From: a gamma proteobacterium HIMB30
Lineage (GTDB): Bacteria; Pseudomonadota; Gammaproteobacteria; Pseudomonadales; Litorivicinaceae
Assembly (NCBI GenBank): GCA_000227525.2
Contig: AGIG01000030.1
Coordinates: 1 to 64,000 of the forward strand
Direction of reading: 5' to 3'
Length of the DNA: 64,000 nt
Shown here piece after piece: positions 17,360-31,214 of this stretch (position 1 is its first letter; each line of letters starts with the position of its first letter). A program made the position numbers and the translations under genes. A model generated the notes under the pieces. It worked only from the letters and a program-made list of their open reading frames with translations. It ran no database searches and was not told where the DNA came from.

Positions 17360-19942
17360 ATGAATCAAAAAGCCCCACCGCCTCAGCATACGCCGATGAT
17401 GCAGCAATACCTCGCGATAAAGGAACAACATCCAGCGTCGCTGGTATTTTATCGAATGGGTGATTTTTATGAGTTATTCTTTGATGATGCAAAGACGGCT
17501 GCTCAGGTGCTCGATATTACCCTGACCAGCCGTGGCCAATCGGCGGGCGAGCCAATTCCAATGGCAGGCGTGCCCTATCATGCGGCGGAAAACTATCAAG
17601 CTCGGTTGCTCAACGCGGGCTTTGCTGTGGTCGTCTGCGAACAAGTTGGTATTCCTGGGGAGACAAAGGGGCCTGTTGCTCGCGAAGTCACGCGCATTCT
17701 CACACCGGGCACAGTCACCGATGATGCGTTTGTTGACTCAGGTCAGGAACTCTGGGTCGCCTCACTCCATAGTCATGGACTGACTTACTCGGTGGCGTTG
17801 GGCTCTGTCTCACGTGGTGAAATTTTGATTTACGACCAGCTCGGTCGCCAAGCCATCGACAGCTTGTTTACGCGCATTGAACCCAAAGAGTGTCTCACAC
17901 AGAACGCAGATCTGTTTCCATCTGAGATTCGTCAAGTTGAGGTGGCGCCATGGCACTTTACGCTCGAGCAACTGTCCAGAGAGATCGAGCGAACCTATCA
18001 AGTCACTGATGCCAGAGGCTTAGGGTTGAGTGACGTGAGCGCCCAGGGTCTCGAGGCGACAGCTGCACTGCTCACCTATCTCCATGATACGCAACGGACC
18101 GAGCTCACTCATTTCGCAAGGCCCAAGCTCATCCGAGATGATAACCGAGTCGTACTTGATCAAACCACACAGAAAAATTTAGAACTGATCCGAACATTAA
18201 AAGGTGAACGGAAACACACGCTGTTGTGGGTGCTTGATCGAACCTCAACCGCCATGGGAAGTCGCGAGCTGACGCGCTGGATCACCGCACCGTATCGCGA
18301 GATAACCATTCCAAACCAACGATTGACCCATATTCGAGAGCTCATTGATTCAGGACTCATCACCGCAATCACCTGCCACCTCAAACGGATTGGTGATCTC
18401 GAACGCATTGTGGCCCGAATCGGTCTCAGATCTGCAAGGCCTCGTGATCTGACACGACTACGTGACAGCCTCAAAGAGCTCCCAGAACTGAAAACGCGAC
18501 TCAGTCAATCAAACTATCCGTCGGTAAGTCAGCTTGGTGCCTCGGTCTTACTGCTTGAAACGATTCATCAATTGCTCGATCGCGCGCTTGAATTGGAGCC
18601 ATCAGTAGTCATCAGTGCTGGTGGCGTCATTCGAGAGGGTTTCGATCATGAGCTCGACCAACTTCGTCGATTCTCACGAGATGCATCGAGTCTTTTGATC
18701 GAAATGGAGGAGACCGAGCGGGCGAACTCAGGGATCACTGGTCTCAAGCTCGGCTACAACCGAGTCCATGGCTACTATTTCGAAATCTCCAAAGCGACAC
18801 TCGCGACCCAAGAAGCACCACTTCATTTTCAAAGGCGCCAAACGCTCAAGAACGCTGAACGCTTCACAACACCTGAACTCAAAACCTTCGAAGACAAAGC
18901 ATTGTCGGCAGAAAGCCAGGCCTTAAGCCGCGAACGGCATCTTTTTGATGAGTTATTGAATCCATTGACTGATGCGATTAATGATCTCAAAACACTCGCT
19001 CAGATGTTAGCTGAACTCGATGTTCTCACCAGTCTCGCATTGGTCGCGAGTCATGAACGTTGGGTCGAGCCTGTGCTGTCAGAATCGGTCGAAATACAGA
19101 TCACTAACGGCCGTCATCCAGTCATCGAACAAGCGAGTACTCAACCTTTCGTACCCAACGACACACAACTCACAACGGAGCAGTCACTTGCGTTAATCAC
19201 CGGTCCGAACATGGGTGGAAAATCGACCTACATGCGACAAACAGCGCTCATTACACTGCTTGCGCGCATCGGAAGTTTTGTTCCAGCCGATCATGCATCC
19301 GTTGGCCCTGTTGACCGAATTTTTACGCGGATTGGAGCCTCTGATGATCTTGCGGGTGGTCGCTCTACCTTCATGGTCGAGATGACAGAAACAGCTGCGA
19401 TTTTGGCCGAAGCAACAGACCAATCGCTTGTGTTAATGGATGAAGTCGGACGAGGCACCAGCACCTTTGACGGGCTTGCGCTCGCGTGGGCCTCAGCTGA
19501 GGCGCTCGCAAGGCGGCGCGCACTCACACTGTTTGCAACCCATTACTTCGAACTCACGCACTTGCCTGACAATGAGTCATCGGCCTTTAACGTGCATCTC
19601 ACAGCACAAGTGACTGGCGATCAAATCGTTTTTCTACATCGTGTGATGGAGGGTCCTACGTCGCAAAGTTACGGGCTCCATGTCGCACGACGTGCGGGAG
19701 TACCGGATGAAATCATTGGGCGCGCTGCCGCATACCTCGCCGAACTCGAATCTCAACAGGTCATATTAAATCAACAACCAACACCGCAATCCGATTTATT
19801 TGATCAACCACCCGACCCACTTGTGAGCCACTTGGCCCATCTCGACCCAGATGACTTATCACCCCGAGAAGCCTGGGCCACACTTGAGACGCTGGTACTA
19901 AAAGCACGGGAAGCACTTGGCGATTCAGATGCAAACACATAG
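17360..19942 (+). CDS. mutS: DNA mismatch repair protein MutS
   Basis: MutS recognises base mismatches and starts methyl-directed repair. The 860-residue product has an N-terminal mismatch-binding domain with the FYRMGDFYE motif (Phe and Glu, near residues 30-38) that wedges into mismatches. Connector, lever and clamp domains follow. The C-terminal ABC-type ATPase has Walker [10 protein letters not shown] near residue 615 and Walker [11 protein letters not shown] near 694. The short C-terminal tail is of the tetramer-forming type. No ribosome binding site precedes the ATG. In E. coli mutS sits near rpoS-nlpD; the same neighbourhood is kept here with fdxA in between. Confidence 0.97.
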   Translation: MNQKAPPPQHTPMMQQYLAIKEQHPASLVFYRMGDFYELFFDDAKTAAQVLDITLTSRGQSAGEPIPMAGVPYHAAENYQARLLNAGFAVVVCEQVGIPGETKGPVAREVTRILTPGTVTDDAFVDSGQELWVASLHSHGLTYSVALGSVSRGEILIYDQLGRQAIDSLFTRIEPKECLTQNADLFPSEIRQVEVAPWHFTLEQLSREIERTYQVTDARGLGLSDVSAQGLEATAALLTYLHDTQRTELTHFARPKLIRDDNRVVLDQTTQKNLELIRTLKGERKHTLLWVLDRTSTAMGSRELTRWITAPYREITIPNQRLTHIRELIDSGLITAITCHLKRIGDLERIVARIGLRSARPRDLTRLRDSLKELPELKTRLSQSNYPSVSQLGASVLLLETIHQLLDRALELEPSVVISAGGVIREGFDHELDQLRRFSRDASSLLIEMEETERANSGITGLKLGYNRVHGYYFEISKATLATQEAPLHFQRRQTLKNAERFTTPELKTFEDKALSAESQALSRERHLFDELLNPLTDAINDLKTLAQMLAELDVLTSLALVASHERWVEPVLSESVEIQITNGRHPVIEQASTQPFVPNDTQLTTEQSLALITGPNMGGKSTYMRQTALITLLARIGSFVPADHASVGPVDRIFTRIGASDDLAGGRSTFMVEMTETAAILAEATDQSLVLMDEVGRGTSTFDGLALAWASAEALARRRALTLFATHYFELTHLPDNESSAFNVHLTAQVTGDQIVFLHRVMEGPTSQSYGLHVARRAGVPDEIIGRAAAYLAELESQQVILNQQPTPQSDLFDQPPDPLVSHLAHLDPDDLSPREAWATLETLVLKAREALGDSDANT

Positions 19943-19969
19943 AATCACGGCCGCACAAAGGAGAGATCT

Positions 19970-20296
19970 ATGACATTTGTTGTTGTTGATAACTGTATTC
20001 GCTGTAAATACACAGACTGTGTGGAAGTCTGTCCAGTGGATTGTTTCTATGAAGGCCCGAATTTCTTAGTCATCAACCCCGATGAATGCATTGATTGTGC
20101 ACTCTGTGAACCGGAATGTCCTGCCGGTGCGATTCTGTCAGAAGATGAACTGGCAGAGGATCAGAAAGTCTTTATCGAAATCAACGATGAGCTCTCCCGT
20201 GTTTGGCCAAATATCACAGAAAAGGCCGATCCACTCCCCAATGCCGAAGAGTGGGATGGCGTGCCAAATAAAATTGATCACTTGGATCGCGGCTGA
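19970..20296 (+). CDS. fdxA: 7Fe ferredoxin FdxA
   Basis: This is a small electron carrier of the Azotobacter FdI type with one [3Fe-4S] and one [4Fe-4S] cluster. In the 108-residue product the N-terminal half has Cys9, Cys12-less-regular spacing ending CPVDCF, and the second cluster motif [12 protein letters not shown] lies near residues 38-49. A C-terminal extension ending in an acidic/Trp-containing stretch is typical of the family. GGAGAG lies just upstream of the ATG. The gene follows mutS by 27 nt, and its TGA stop abuts the converging rpoS stop with no base between them. Confidence 0.93.
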   Translation: MTFVVVDNCIRCKYTDCVEVCPVDCFYEGPNFLVINPDECIDCALCEPECPAGAILSEDELAEDQKVFIEINDELSRVWPNITEKADPLPNAEEWDGVPNKIDHLDRG

Positions 20297-21097
20297 TTAA
20301 TCAAAAATTGCAGCATCCGCCGGTATCCGTCCTGCCTCGACCATCCGGCGGAGCAAACGAAGCGCTTCGACCTGAATTTGTCGAATCCGCTCTCGTGTAG
20401 TACCTAATCGCTCACCAATTGCCGATAATGTTTCCCTGTCACGACCATCCAAACCGTAGCGTCGTATCACAACCATCCGCGGAAGATCAGGGAGCAGGTT
20501 AAGCCAGGCGGCGACATTCTCGTGATCTTCCTGACTCACAGCCAGCTCCTCTGGACTCGGCGCACCTGACTCCAGTAGATCAACACCCGTCGATCCATCT
20601 GAACCCTCAACCACCTGATCGAGTGAGACAATTTGCTCACTTGGGTTGAACCAGTGATCCATGTTGCGCTTTGCACATCCGGGCAAGGTCTCATTTTCAG
20701 CTTCAATCGCCTTCCGTTCCTGACGGAATTCACGCTGTTTATGGATCGGGGTTCGGATAGTTTTCACTTGATTCATGAGTGCCCGCTCAACGGCTTGACG
20801 AATCCACCAGGCTGCATAGGTGGAAAAGCGATAACTCATTTCAGGATCATATTTATCGACTACACGCATCAAACCAAGATTCCCTTCTTCCACTAAATCG
20901 GCAACATCCAGCCCACGGCCGCGATAGCGACCAGCCAAACTGATCACCAGTTTCAGGTTTCTCTGAATGAATTCCGTGCGGGCTTTGTGACAACCCTTCT
21001 GTACAAGACGACCCAGATCAAGTTCCTCCTTGGCAGTCATCAGTTCATGTTGGTTGAGATGGTTTAAGTAAGTTGCATTGGATAGTGAATCAATCAT
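20297..21097 (-). CDS. rpoS: RNA polymerase sigma factor RpoS (short form)
   Basis: This is a group 1/2 sigma-70-family protein, called RpoS from its place after nlpD and from the general-stress subfamily core. In 266 residues, region 2 (about 40-118) contains NLKLVISLAGRYRGRGL, DLVEEGNLGL and RFSTYAAWWIRQAVERALMNQ. Region 4 (about 200-255) contains RRYGLDGRDRETLSAIGERLG and TRERIRQIQVEALR. E. coli RpoS has 330 residues. Here region 1.1 is missing and the stretch between regions 2.4 and 3.2 (about 119-165) is around 20 residues shorter and poorly conserved. AAGGAGA precedes the ATG at 21097 and lies in a possible hairpin. Function in stationary or stress response is inferred. Confidence 0.82.
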   Translation of the reverse strand: MIDSLSNATYLNHLNQHELMTAKEELDLGRLVQKGCHKARTEFIQRNLKLVISLAGRYRGRGLDVADLVEEGNLGLMRVVDKYDPEMSYRFSTYAAWWIRQAVERALMNQVKTIRTPIHKQREFRQERKAIEAENETLPGCAKRNMDHWFNPSEQIVSLDQVVEGSDGSTGVDLLESGAPSPEELAVSQEDHENVAAWLNLLPDLPRMVVIRRYGLDGRDRETLSAIGERLGTTRERIRQIQVEALRLLRRMVEAGRIPADAAIFD

Positions 21098-21102
21098 AAC
21101 GA

Positions 21103-21119
21103 TCTCCTTGTTTCGGAGA
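21103..21119 (-). promoter_or_regulatory. Hairpin covering the rpoS ribosome binding site
   Basis: In the mRNA sense (- strand), UCUCC (21119-21115) can pair with GGAGA (21107-21103) around a 7-nt GAAACAA loop. The 3' arm is the Shine-Dalgarno sequence of rpoS, whose ATG begins at 21097. The stem has only five pairs and would be marginally stable, so it could act as a switch needing a helper RNA or protein. That is an inference; in other bacteria rpoS translation is controlled by leader pairing and small RNAs. Confidence 0.4.
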
Positions 21120-21165
21120 GACAGTTATATTCATTCTCGATCGGACTGCGTGATGGACTGAAGGA

Positions 21166-22002
21166 CTAAGACCTGCGCTTTGGTAGTAATGCAACCGGAT
21201 TGACTGGCTTACCCTGTTTTCTGATCTCAAAATGCAGCTTCACCCGATCGGTTCCCGTGGATCCCATCTTTGCGATCACCTGGCCTGCCTGCACCACGTC
21301 GCCAACCTTTACAGCCAAACTCTGGTTGTGACCATATGCGCTCAACAGCTTCCCTTGATGGCTAATGATCACCAGATTGCCGAAACCAACCAATCCGTCA
21401 CCGGCATACACTACGCGGCCACCAGCGGCTGCTTTGACTGGGGAGCCCACTTGACCACCAATCTGAATCGACCGACTAAACCGTGTCTTTTCAGAATACG
21501 CTTCAAGAATCGGTCCGTTCACAGGCCACTGCCAGCCAGTAAACTGAGGCACTGGCCTCGCTTTAGCTTTGGGCTTAGGTTTTGGTTTAGGGGCAACCTT
21601 TGGCTTTTGTGCCTCTGCTGGCTTCTGGATTGGCTCAGGCTCAGCCTTGATCGGTGGTGGGATTACGGATTTTGGCTGAGGTTTCGGTTTGGGTTCAGGT
21701 TCAGGTGGAATCTCGCCCTTCAGTGACAGTGACTGTCCAGGGATGATTACATCAGAATTTAGTTGGTTACGGCGACGTAAAGTGTCTGGGTCTTGATCAA
21801 AGCGCCATGCAATTGAAAATAGCGTGTCACCGCGTCGCACCACGTAGCGCGACCCGGGTTCTTCTGCATCGAGATTTCCAGTATCAATCGTCGTAACGTC
21901 TGGCTTCACGCGCTCAAGTGGGCGCGCCAGATTATCGGTTGGCACTTCATAAGGTGCTGAACAACCAACCAGTAAACCGATTATGATCCATCCATGTCTC
22001 AT
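21166..22002 (-). CDS. nlpD: Murein hydrolase activator NlpD (lipoprotein)
   Basis: NlpD is an envelope lipoprotein that activates the amidase AmiC for daughter-cell separation. In 278 residues there is a lipoprotein signal with LVGC (Cys about residue 14), a LysM peptidoglycan-binding domain (YVVRRGDTLFSIAWRF, about 48-92), a Pro/Lys-rich linker, and a C-terminal M23/LytM domain (about 155-275). The LytM domain keeps HFEIR but has lost the first metal-ligand motif (SIQIGG where active peptidases have HxGxD). It is therefore degenerate, as in other NlpD proteins. The ATG at 22002 forms ATGA with the upstream stop and gives a proper lipoprotein signal; longer in-frame readings are rejected. 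Confidence 0.93.
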   Translation of the reverse strand: MRHGWIIIGLLVGCSAPYEVPTDNLARPLERVKPDVTTIDTGNLDAEEPGSRYVVRRGDTLFSIAWRFDQDPDTLRRRNQLNSDVIIPGQSLSLKGEIPPEPEPKPKPQPKSVIPPPIKAEPEPIQKPAEAQKPKVAPKPKPKPKAKARPVPQFTGWQWPVNGPILEAYSEKTRFSRSIQIGGQVGSPVKAAAGGRVVYAGDGLVGFGNLVIISHQGKLLSAYGHNQSLAVKVGDVVQAGQVIAKMGSTGTDRVKLHFEIRKQGKPVNPVALLPKRRS

Positions 22003-22877
22003 CGAGTCGCAGTCCCGTGATCTGTCGAGAACTTCAAAGCCAATGATGCCAATGCGAAACCACTCAGTCCAAATGCCAATGGGATCCATAACAGTTCTTG
22101 AGTCGGTAACAGTAAAATCAACGAACCGTCGTCTCCCGCACCTTGCCAAGGCCATACTCGGACCAATGCACCGAAAACCACACCTGTTAGACAACTCAGG
22201 ACTTCCGTTTGGTATCGAATTAATAAGGCTTTGATCAAATGTGCCATCAATAGAATGCCGATTGCACCACCGCCGATGAACAAGAGTAAGATCCTGAGAT
22301 CAAAGGCACTGACCGCGCCAATCAACGCTGGATATAGCCCTGTCAGTAACAATAAAAAGCTCCCTGAAATCCCGGGTAGTAACATCGCGGATAACGCCAT
22401 CGCGCCCGCGAGCGGCCAAACCCATAATCCAGGATCGGCGGTTTGCGGTGTTTGCAGTCCGATACTCAAGGCGATCAATACCCCAAAGATCAGGAGACCC
22501 CAATCTTTTGTTCGCATCGCGGATCGTAAATCGGATAACAGTGCAATACCCATTGCAATCACAAGTCCAAAGAAAAAGCCCCAGACGCGTTCGGGAACCA
22601 AATCAAGCCAATCCTTGATCCAATGCGCAAGTGTCAACAGCGACATCAGAATTCCAATCAGTAGTGGCAATACAAAGGCACCGTCCAACCGAACCCATAG
22701 GCCGCGTAAACCATCGTTTCGAAACACAGACCACAACTCAGGTGTGACGGCAGTCAATACTGCCAGCCACCGCTCATAAATTCCTGTAAGAAAAGCCACG
22801 GTGCCGCCGGACACTCCGGGGACAGCATCAGCAGCACCCATTGCGAGTCCACGCAGCCAGATCGACACCCAACTCAT
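21999..22877 (-). CDS. DUF368 polyprenyl-phosphate transporter (PopT-like)
   Basis: This is a polytopic inner-membrane protein of the DUF368 family, whose members (PopT) recycle undecaprenyl phosphate across the cytoplasmic membrane. The 292-residue product has about eight hydrophobic segments and two inverted family motifs: GAADAVPGVSGGTVAFLTGIYE near residues 14-35 and MLLPGISGSFLLLLTGLY near 166-183. It lies between pcm and nlpD, overlapping both by 4 nt. In E. coli nothing separates these two genes. With uppS and cdsA in the same gene run, a role in lipid-carrier recycling fits well. The function is taken from the family. Confidence 0.85.
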   Translation of the reverse strand: MSWVSIWLRGLAMGAADAVPGVSGGTVAFLTGIYERWLAVLTAVTPELWSVFRNDGLRGLWVRLDGAFVLPLLIGILMSLLTLAHWIKDWLDLVPERVWGFFFGLVIAMGIALLSDLRSAMRTKDWGLLIFGVLIALSIGLQTPQTADPGLWVWPLAGAMALSAMLLPGISGSFLLLLTGLYPALIGAVSAFDLRILLLFIGGGAIGILLMAHLIKALLIRYQTEVLSCLTGVVFGALVRVWPWQGAGDDGSLILLLPTQELLWIPLAFGLSGFALASLALKFSTDHGTATR

Positions 22878-23515
22878 GCCAAACCTGCCAATGCGGGAAC
22901 AAAAAATGCGGTATCAAGAGGAACCTCGTTGATGATCTCTCCATCACGGATATACAAAATCAACTGTTGACGCTGATCGAGCCCGACCGGTGCGATCAGA
23001 CGTCCACCGTCAGCCAGTTGCTCAAACAATGTCTCAGGAACTGACTCAGGGCAAGCGGCGAGAATGATGCCGTCAAACGGTGCAAAATCCGGCCAACCGA
23101 GCAATCCGTCACCATGTCGAATCACCACATTTTCGAGCTCAAGCGCATCCATGCGCTTCCGGGCTTCAGTCGCCAAAGGTGCAATGCGTTCAATCGCAAA
23201 CACTTGATTCGCTAAATGACACAAGAGGCCTGTCTGAAATCCAGAGCCAGCACCGACTTCGAGCACACGATTCAACTGACGACCACCGCGCAATAACTCC
23301 AACATACGCGCGACAACAGATGGCTGCGAGAGGGTCTGCTGATAGCCTAGTGGCAATGTCACGTCGGTGTAGGCTGAATCAGCAACGGCGGGATCAACAA
23401 ACAAGTGCCGCGGCACACGACGAAATGCATCAAGCACAAAAATATCGTTAATACCCAGGTCACCGAGTTTTTCAACAAGACGGCTTTGACCGCGCTCATG
23501 AAGCAGCTCGTGCAT
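22874..23515 (-). CDS. pcm: Protein-L-isoaspartate O-methyltransferase
   Basis: Pcm repairs isoaspartyl residues in aged proteins using S-adenosylmethionine. The 213-residue product has the family segment LGYQQTLSQPSVVARMLELL near residues 56-75 and the SAM-binding motif LEVGAGSGFQTGLL near 85-98. A CPESVPETLFEQLADGGRLIAPVG segment follows. It overlaps truD by 20 nt at its start and the DUF368 gene by 4 nt at its end. In the common order surE lies between truD and pcm; there is no room for it here. Confidence 0.93.
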   Translation of the reverse strand: MHELLHERGQSRLVEKLGDLGINDIFVLDAFRRVPRHLFVDPAVADSAYTDVTLPLGYQQTLSQPSVVARMLELLRGGRQLNRVLEVGAGSGFQTGLLCHLANQVFAIERIAPLATEARKRMDALELENVVIRHGDGLLGWPDFAPFDGIILAACPESVPETLFEQLADGGRLIAPVGLDQRQQLILYIRDGEIINEVPLDTAFFVPALAGLA

Positions 23516-24560
23516 GTGCCTCCTGCAAGTTCCCTAATTCATTGAACAGTGCTGTCGCAAACGAGCCCTTCGGCAACCAAAACGACAACTCGAGTGTATG
23601 CGCTGACACCTCAGCTTCCAACTGCTTTGGCATGAATCGGACAGCGCGTCGCTCCTCATCCCGAAAAACTCCAGACATCCATGCAAAGAGTTCTGGATCG
23701 GTCTTCAGTATCGAACATTCAAAGGCCGCCTGTTCGATCGATGTTTTTGTTTGCCGTCCGGCCATCGGAGCAGTGGGATCCAAGTCTCCGGTCACGATCC
23801 GCTCCCGAACCGATTCCAACTCGCTGTCAGACACCATGAAATGACTTCCTCGACCGGCCAATGCGACGACATCACCGACCGTGACCTCGAGCCACTGATC
23901 TTGACGTAAACGCGCGGCAACGATCGTATTAAATCCTGCGGAACGTGCCGCAGATGCAGCCATTCCATCCTTTGGATGAAGTCGCCGCCGACCTGCCGGA
24001 TCGCGTCGCGCGAAGCGCCGTGCCGCTTCAAGATTTGATCCTGAACGACCAAATCGCTGCAGTCCAAAATAGTTAGGTACGCCCTCGGTCGCAATCGATT
24101 GAATTCGTTCTTCCAGATCACCGATTACCGAACCACGGAGTCTGATCTCAAACCGATTCCCCGCAAGTTGCCCAATTTTTAATTTACGTTGATTCCGCGT
24201 GAGTCTTAACACCTCAAGCGATTCATCGACCACGCCCTCTTCAATGACAGCTGTTTCCGGGAGACTGATCCACTGGGTCGCGACCGCGTGTGTATCTTTT
24301 TTACCGGCATAGCCGAGATCTTTGCGTGACGTCTTTGCGAGGTGCGCCAAACGCGATGTCGCTTCCTCGGTCGAGAGTCCACGCTTACGAATCAGCGCCC
24401 AAAGATGCGGTCCAGTACCTGCTGGTTCAAATCCTAGATCTTCGGTGACGACAAAATCAGAGACCTCAGTTCGGTATGCACCTGCGAAGACTGCCTCACC
24501 GTGCGCCGTCGGCAGGTGCGCTAAATCGATGGATTGTGATCCGTAAACGAGCGAGCTCAA
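23496..24560 (-). CDS. truD: tRNA pseudouridine(13) synthase TruD
   Basis: TruD isomerises U13 of tRNA-Glu to pseudouridine. The 354-residue product has the catalytic Asp89 in the GYAGKKDTHAVATQW motif, the VPNYFGLQRFG segment near residue 155, and the C-terminal FWLPKGSFATALFNEL motif. The start codon is TTG at 24560. It forms a TTGA overlap with the ispF stop, and no downstream ATG would preserve the N-terminal fold. Length matches the family (E. coli 349 residues). Confidence 0.94.
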   Translation of the reverse strand: MSSLVYGSQSIDLAHLPTAHGEAVFAGAYRTEVSDFVVTEDLGFEPAGTGPHLWALIRKRGLSTEEATSRLAHLAKTSRKDLGYAGKKDTHAVATQWISLPETAVIEEGVVDESLEVLRLTRNQRKLKIGQLAGNRFEIRLRGSVIGDLEERIQSIATEGVPNYFGLQRFGRSGSNLEAARRFARRDPAGRRRLHPKDGMAASAARSAGFNTIVAARLRQDQWLEVTVGDVVALAGRGSHFMVSDSELESVRERIVTGDLDPTAPMAGRQTKTSIEQAAFECSILKTDPELFAWMSGVFRDEERRAVRFMPKQLEAEVSAHTLELSFWLPKGSFATALFNELGNLQEAHARAAS

Positions 24561-25033
24561 TGGGCGCGCATCAGAACGGCGGCCATGACAGCAACGCCCT
24601 CACCACGACCAATGAAACCAAGCTGTTCGGTTGTTGATGCTTTCACCGAAACGCGATCCACAGGCGTCTCGAGCACATCAGCAATACACTGGCGCATCGC
24701 CTCGCGAACGGGTCCGATTTTCGGTACTTCACACACAATCGTGATATCAAGATTGGACACGGAATATCCTTTCAGCAAACACAATTGCCGAACTTCGCGG
24801 GTCAAAGCAGCAGAATCTGCCCCTTTAAATTTGGAATCGGTATCAGGGAACAACAAACCAATATCCCCAAGTGCCAAGGCACCCAGCATCGCATCCATGA
24901 CGGCATGCAAGACGATATCCCCATCACTGTGTGCGACCAGCCGATAATCACACGGAACCCAGAGACCACCGAGGGTCATTCCATCACCGGCCTCCAGCTC
25001 GTGAACGTCGAAACCCTGTCCGATACGAATCAT
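24557..25033 (-). CDS. ispF: 2-C-methyl-D-erythritol 2,4-cyclodiphosphate synthase
   Basis: IspF is the fifth enzyme of the MEP isoprenoid pathway and makes MEcPP. The 158-residue product has metal ligands Asp9 and His11 in GQGFDVHEL. The VAHSDGDIVLHAVMDAMLGA segment carries the third His, and the C-terminal KASTTEQLGFIGRGEG motif is present. Start overlaps the ispD stop by 4 nt (ATGA). The pathway's dxr lies 18 kb upstream in the same gene run. Confidence 0.96.
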   Translation of the reverse strand: MIRIGQGFDVHELEAGDGMTLGGLWVPCDYRLVAHSDGDIVLHAVMDAMLGALALGDIGLLFPDTDSKFKGADSAALTREVRQLCLLKGYSVSNLDITIVCEVPKIGPVREAMRQCIADVLETPVDRVSVKASTTEQLGFIGRGEGVAVMAAVLMRAH

Positions 25034-25756
25034 AGCGATGCGCCCTCCCGCGCAGATAAAAGCGCTTCGATTAACTCAAGATCCTCAGGATAGGTCAGTT
25101 TGATATTGGAGCGTCGACCACGAATCAACCATGGCAAACGTCCATTGGCTTCCATCGCCTGAGATTCATCTGTCACCACCAAACCTGACTGCTTTGCAGC
25201 CTGGAGCGCATCAGACAGCTCGCCCAACCGAAACACCTGCGGCGTCATGGCATGCCATAACCCGGTGCGATCAACAGTCTCCGCGATACAGCTATCGGAC
25301 TCCTCCGGACACGGATTGATTTGATCCACCCGTTTGAGCGTATCGGCTGCTGGAATACCCAACACGACACCCGGACACGTCGATGATTCGATCGCATCAA
25401 CCAACCCATGCAACTCATGTTGAGTAATCAATGGTCGCGCGGCGTCGTGCACAAACACCCAATCATCAGCGTGCGCACCCTGTGCTTGTATCCAATCAAG
25501 TCCCGCTTGAACACTATCAGCCCGCTCTGCGCCGCCCTGAATCGAATACACACAATCATTATTCGATAGAGCCAATTCATCAAACCGACGATCATCAGGT
25601 GGAACAGGAACGACCACTGCCTTAAATACCTTCGTCTTCAGAAATGCCGCTAATACATGGTCGAGCACAGGGCGACCTGCCACCGGCATGTACTGTTTTG
25701 GCACCTGCGAGCCAAACCGAAGACCCTTACCACCGGCGGGAATGACAGCCCATAAG

Positions 25757-25764
<8 letters not shown>
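25030..25764 (-). CDS. ispD: 2-C-methyl-D-erythritol 4-phosphate cytidylyltransferase
   Basis: IspD activates MEP with CTP in the MEP isoprenoid pathway. The 244-residue product has the nucleotide-binding N-terminus IPAGGKGLRFGSQVPKQY (residues 8-25) and the VFVHDAARPL motif near residue 104. The C-terminal segment around TYPEDLELIEALL is typical of IspD. It overlaps ftsB by 8 nt at its start. The CTP it uses is made by pyrG, encoded a few genes upstream. Confidence 0.96.
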
Positions 25765-29842
<4,078 letters not shown>

Positions 29843-29903
29843 CTACAATCCTTTTGGTAAGACCGCCAACGGTATGACGGAAATGTCGTCTTGGGATGGG
29901 AGA

Positions 29904-31214
29904 TTAGGATACAGTGGAATCACTTGTATTCCTAGCGACAAAGCGCCACTGCCATTGTAAAGAATGCGGAATCAATCCCTCGTCTCTGCAATCGATTGCA
30001 CCCCAGCCAATGATTTGATCAGAAATCGCGATTAAAGGCGTTCGCTGGCGTAACCACGGGGGAAGACCGAGCGTCTGTGCGAGCTGTTTCAGACTTTGCA
30101 TCGGACGCTTTCGCCCCAGTCGGAAACTCCGCCCTTTAACACCCCAAAAAACAGCCACATCCTCAGATGCTGCCCCGGTTCTCAGTGACAAAACGCCATT
30201 CGGAAATTCAAATTCAACCGACTGATTCGGCCCAATTTTTTCAGACCGCACACGCTCACTATCAGCCTCACCGCCTAAGATCTTGTGATCAACCCAGTGG
30301 AGTTTGCCGCCCCATTTTCGAATCACAACATTTGAACTGATCGGCACTTCCGGTAGACGATCATCCGATGCATCCACACACTGTCTCGCAAACTCCGAAA
30401 TCTGTTGTGCCGATGGCGCGTATCGGCCATGTGCTTGGGCAAAAAAACGAACCTGCCAAGCGATGAGTGATGGTGTTGACGCAACAGCAACAGAATCGAC
30501 ACCAAGGACAGGCAAATGCTCACCTAAGGTCTCACCGGCACGAAACACATGTTCCGTCGCAACTTTCGACAGGTGCAGAAGTTGGTCCCGAGCTGCTGGA
30601 GCAACGCGTGACAACGCAGGTAGAAACTGAAGCCTGATGTAATTGCGTAAGTGTGTTGGATCCTGATTCGAAGGATCAACAACGTGTCTGAGATTCCGCG
30701 CCCCCAAGACGTATTTTAACTGTTGTCTCGACAGTGACAACAATGGGCGAATTAAAACGCCTAAGCCGAACGGTCGAGTGACGGGAATTCCAGCCAAACC
30801 AATGAGCCCAGACCCCTGAGACAATCGGATCAACAGCGTTTCAACTTGATCGTCACGGTGATGCGCTGTCATCACAACTTCACCCTGTTCAACCTCGCTC
30901 ATCACCGCGTCATACCGAGCTTTCCGCGCACGTGCTTCAAAATCAGGGCCTAACTCAAGATCCAGGTGATGCGCTCTAAATGCGAAGCCTCTGCGCTCTG
31001 TTTCAGTTTTGACAAACTGAAGCCATTCCCCTGCCTCGACTGCCACACCATGGTCACAATGATGAATAATCACCTCTCGCATGACCATTTTTGAAAAATC
31101 AGCAACTAGCGCAAGCAGTGCCATCGAGTCAGCGCCACCGCTAATCATCAGATGAACGCGATGGTCAGGTCCTGGCCAATGAGGCCGAATGAGTCCCTCA
31201 GCTGCGACCGACAC
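29904..31214 (-). CDS. tilS: tRNA(Ile)-lysidine synthase TilS
   Basis: TilS modifies C34 of the tRNA-Ile CAU anticodon to lysidine so that it reads AUA. The 436-residue product has a PP-loop ATP-binding motif [10 protein letters not shown] near residues 25-34, the HHCDHG segment and the conserved [19 protein letters not shown]. The usual central and C-terminal substrate-binding domains follow. The GTG at 31214, 17 nt inside accA, is taken as the start because the first internal Met is only two residues before the PP-loop. The ribosome binding site is weak. Confidence 0.93.
   Translation of the reverse strand: MSVAAEGLIRPHWPGPDHRVHLMISGGADSMALLALVADFSKMVMREVIIHHCDHGVAVEAGEWLQFVKTETERRGFAFRAHHLDLELGPDFEARARKARYDAVMSEVEQGEVVMTAHHRDDQVETLLIRLSQGSGLIGLAGIPVTRPFGLGVLIRPLLSLSRQQLKYVLGARNLRHVVDPSNQDPTHLRNYIRLQFLPALSRVAPAARDQLLHLSKVATEHVFRAGETLGEHLPVLGVDSVAVASTPSLIAWQVRFFAQAHGRYAPSAQQISEFARQCVDASDDRLPEVPISSNVVIRKWGGKLHWVDHKILGGEADSERVRSEKIGPNQSVEFEFPNGVLSLRTGAASEDVAVFWGVKGRSFRLGRKRPMQSLKQLAQTLGLPPWLRQRTPLIAISDQIIGWGAIDCRDEGLIPHSLQWQWRFVARNTSDSTVS

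Noticed and set aside
21166-22194. Longer N-terminus for nlpD reading back into the DUF368 gene
   Set aside because: The extra 64 residues have no family similarity and would bury the lipoprotein signal that begins at the ATGA junction (22002).
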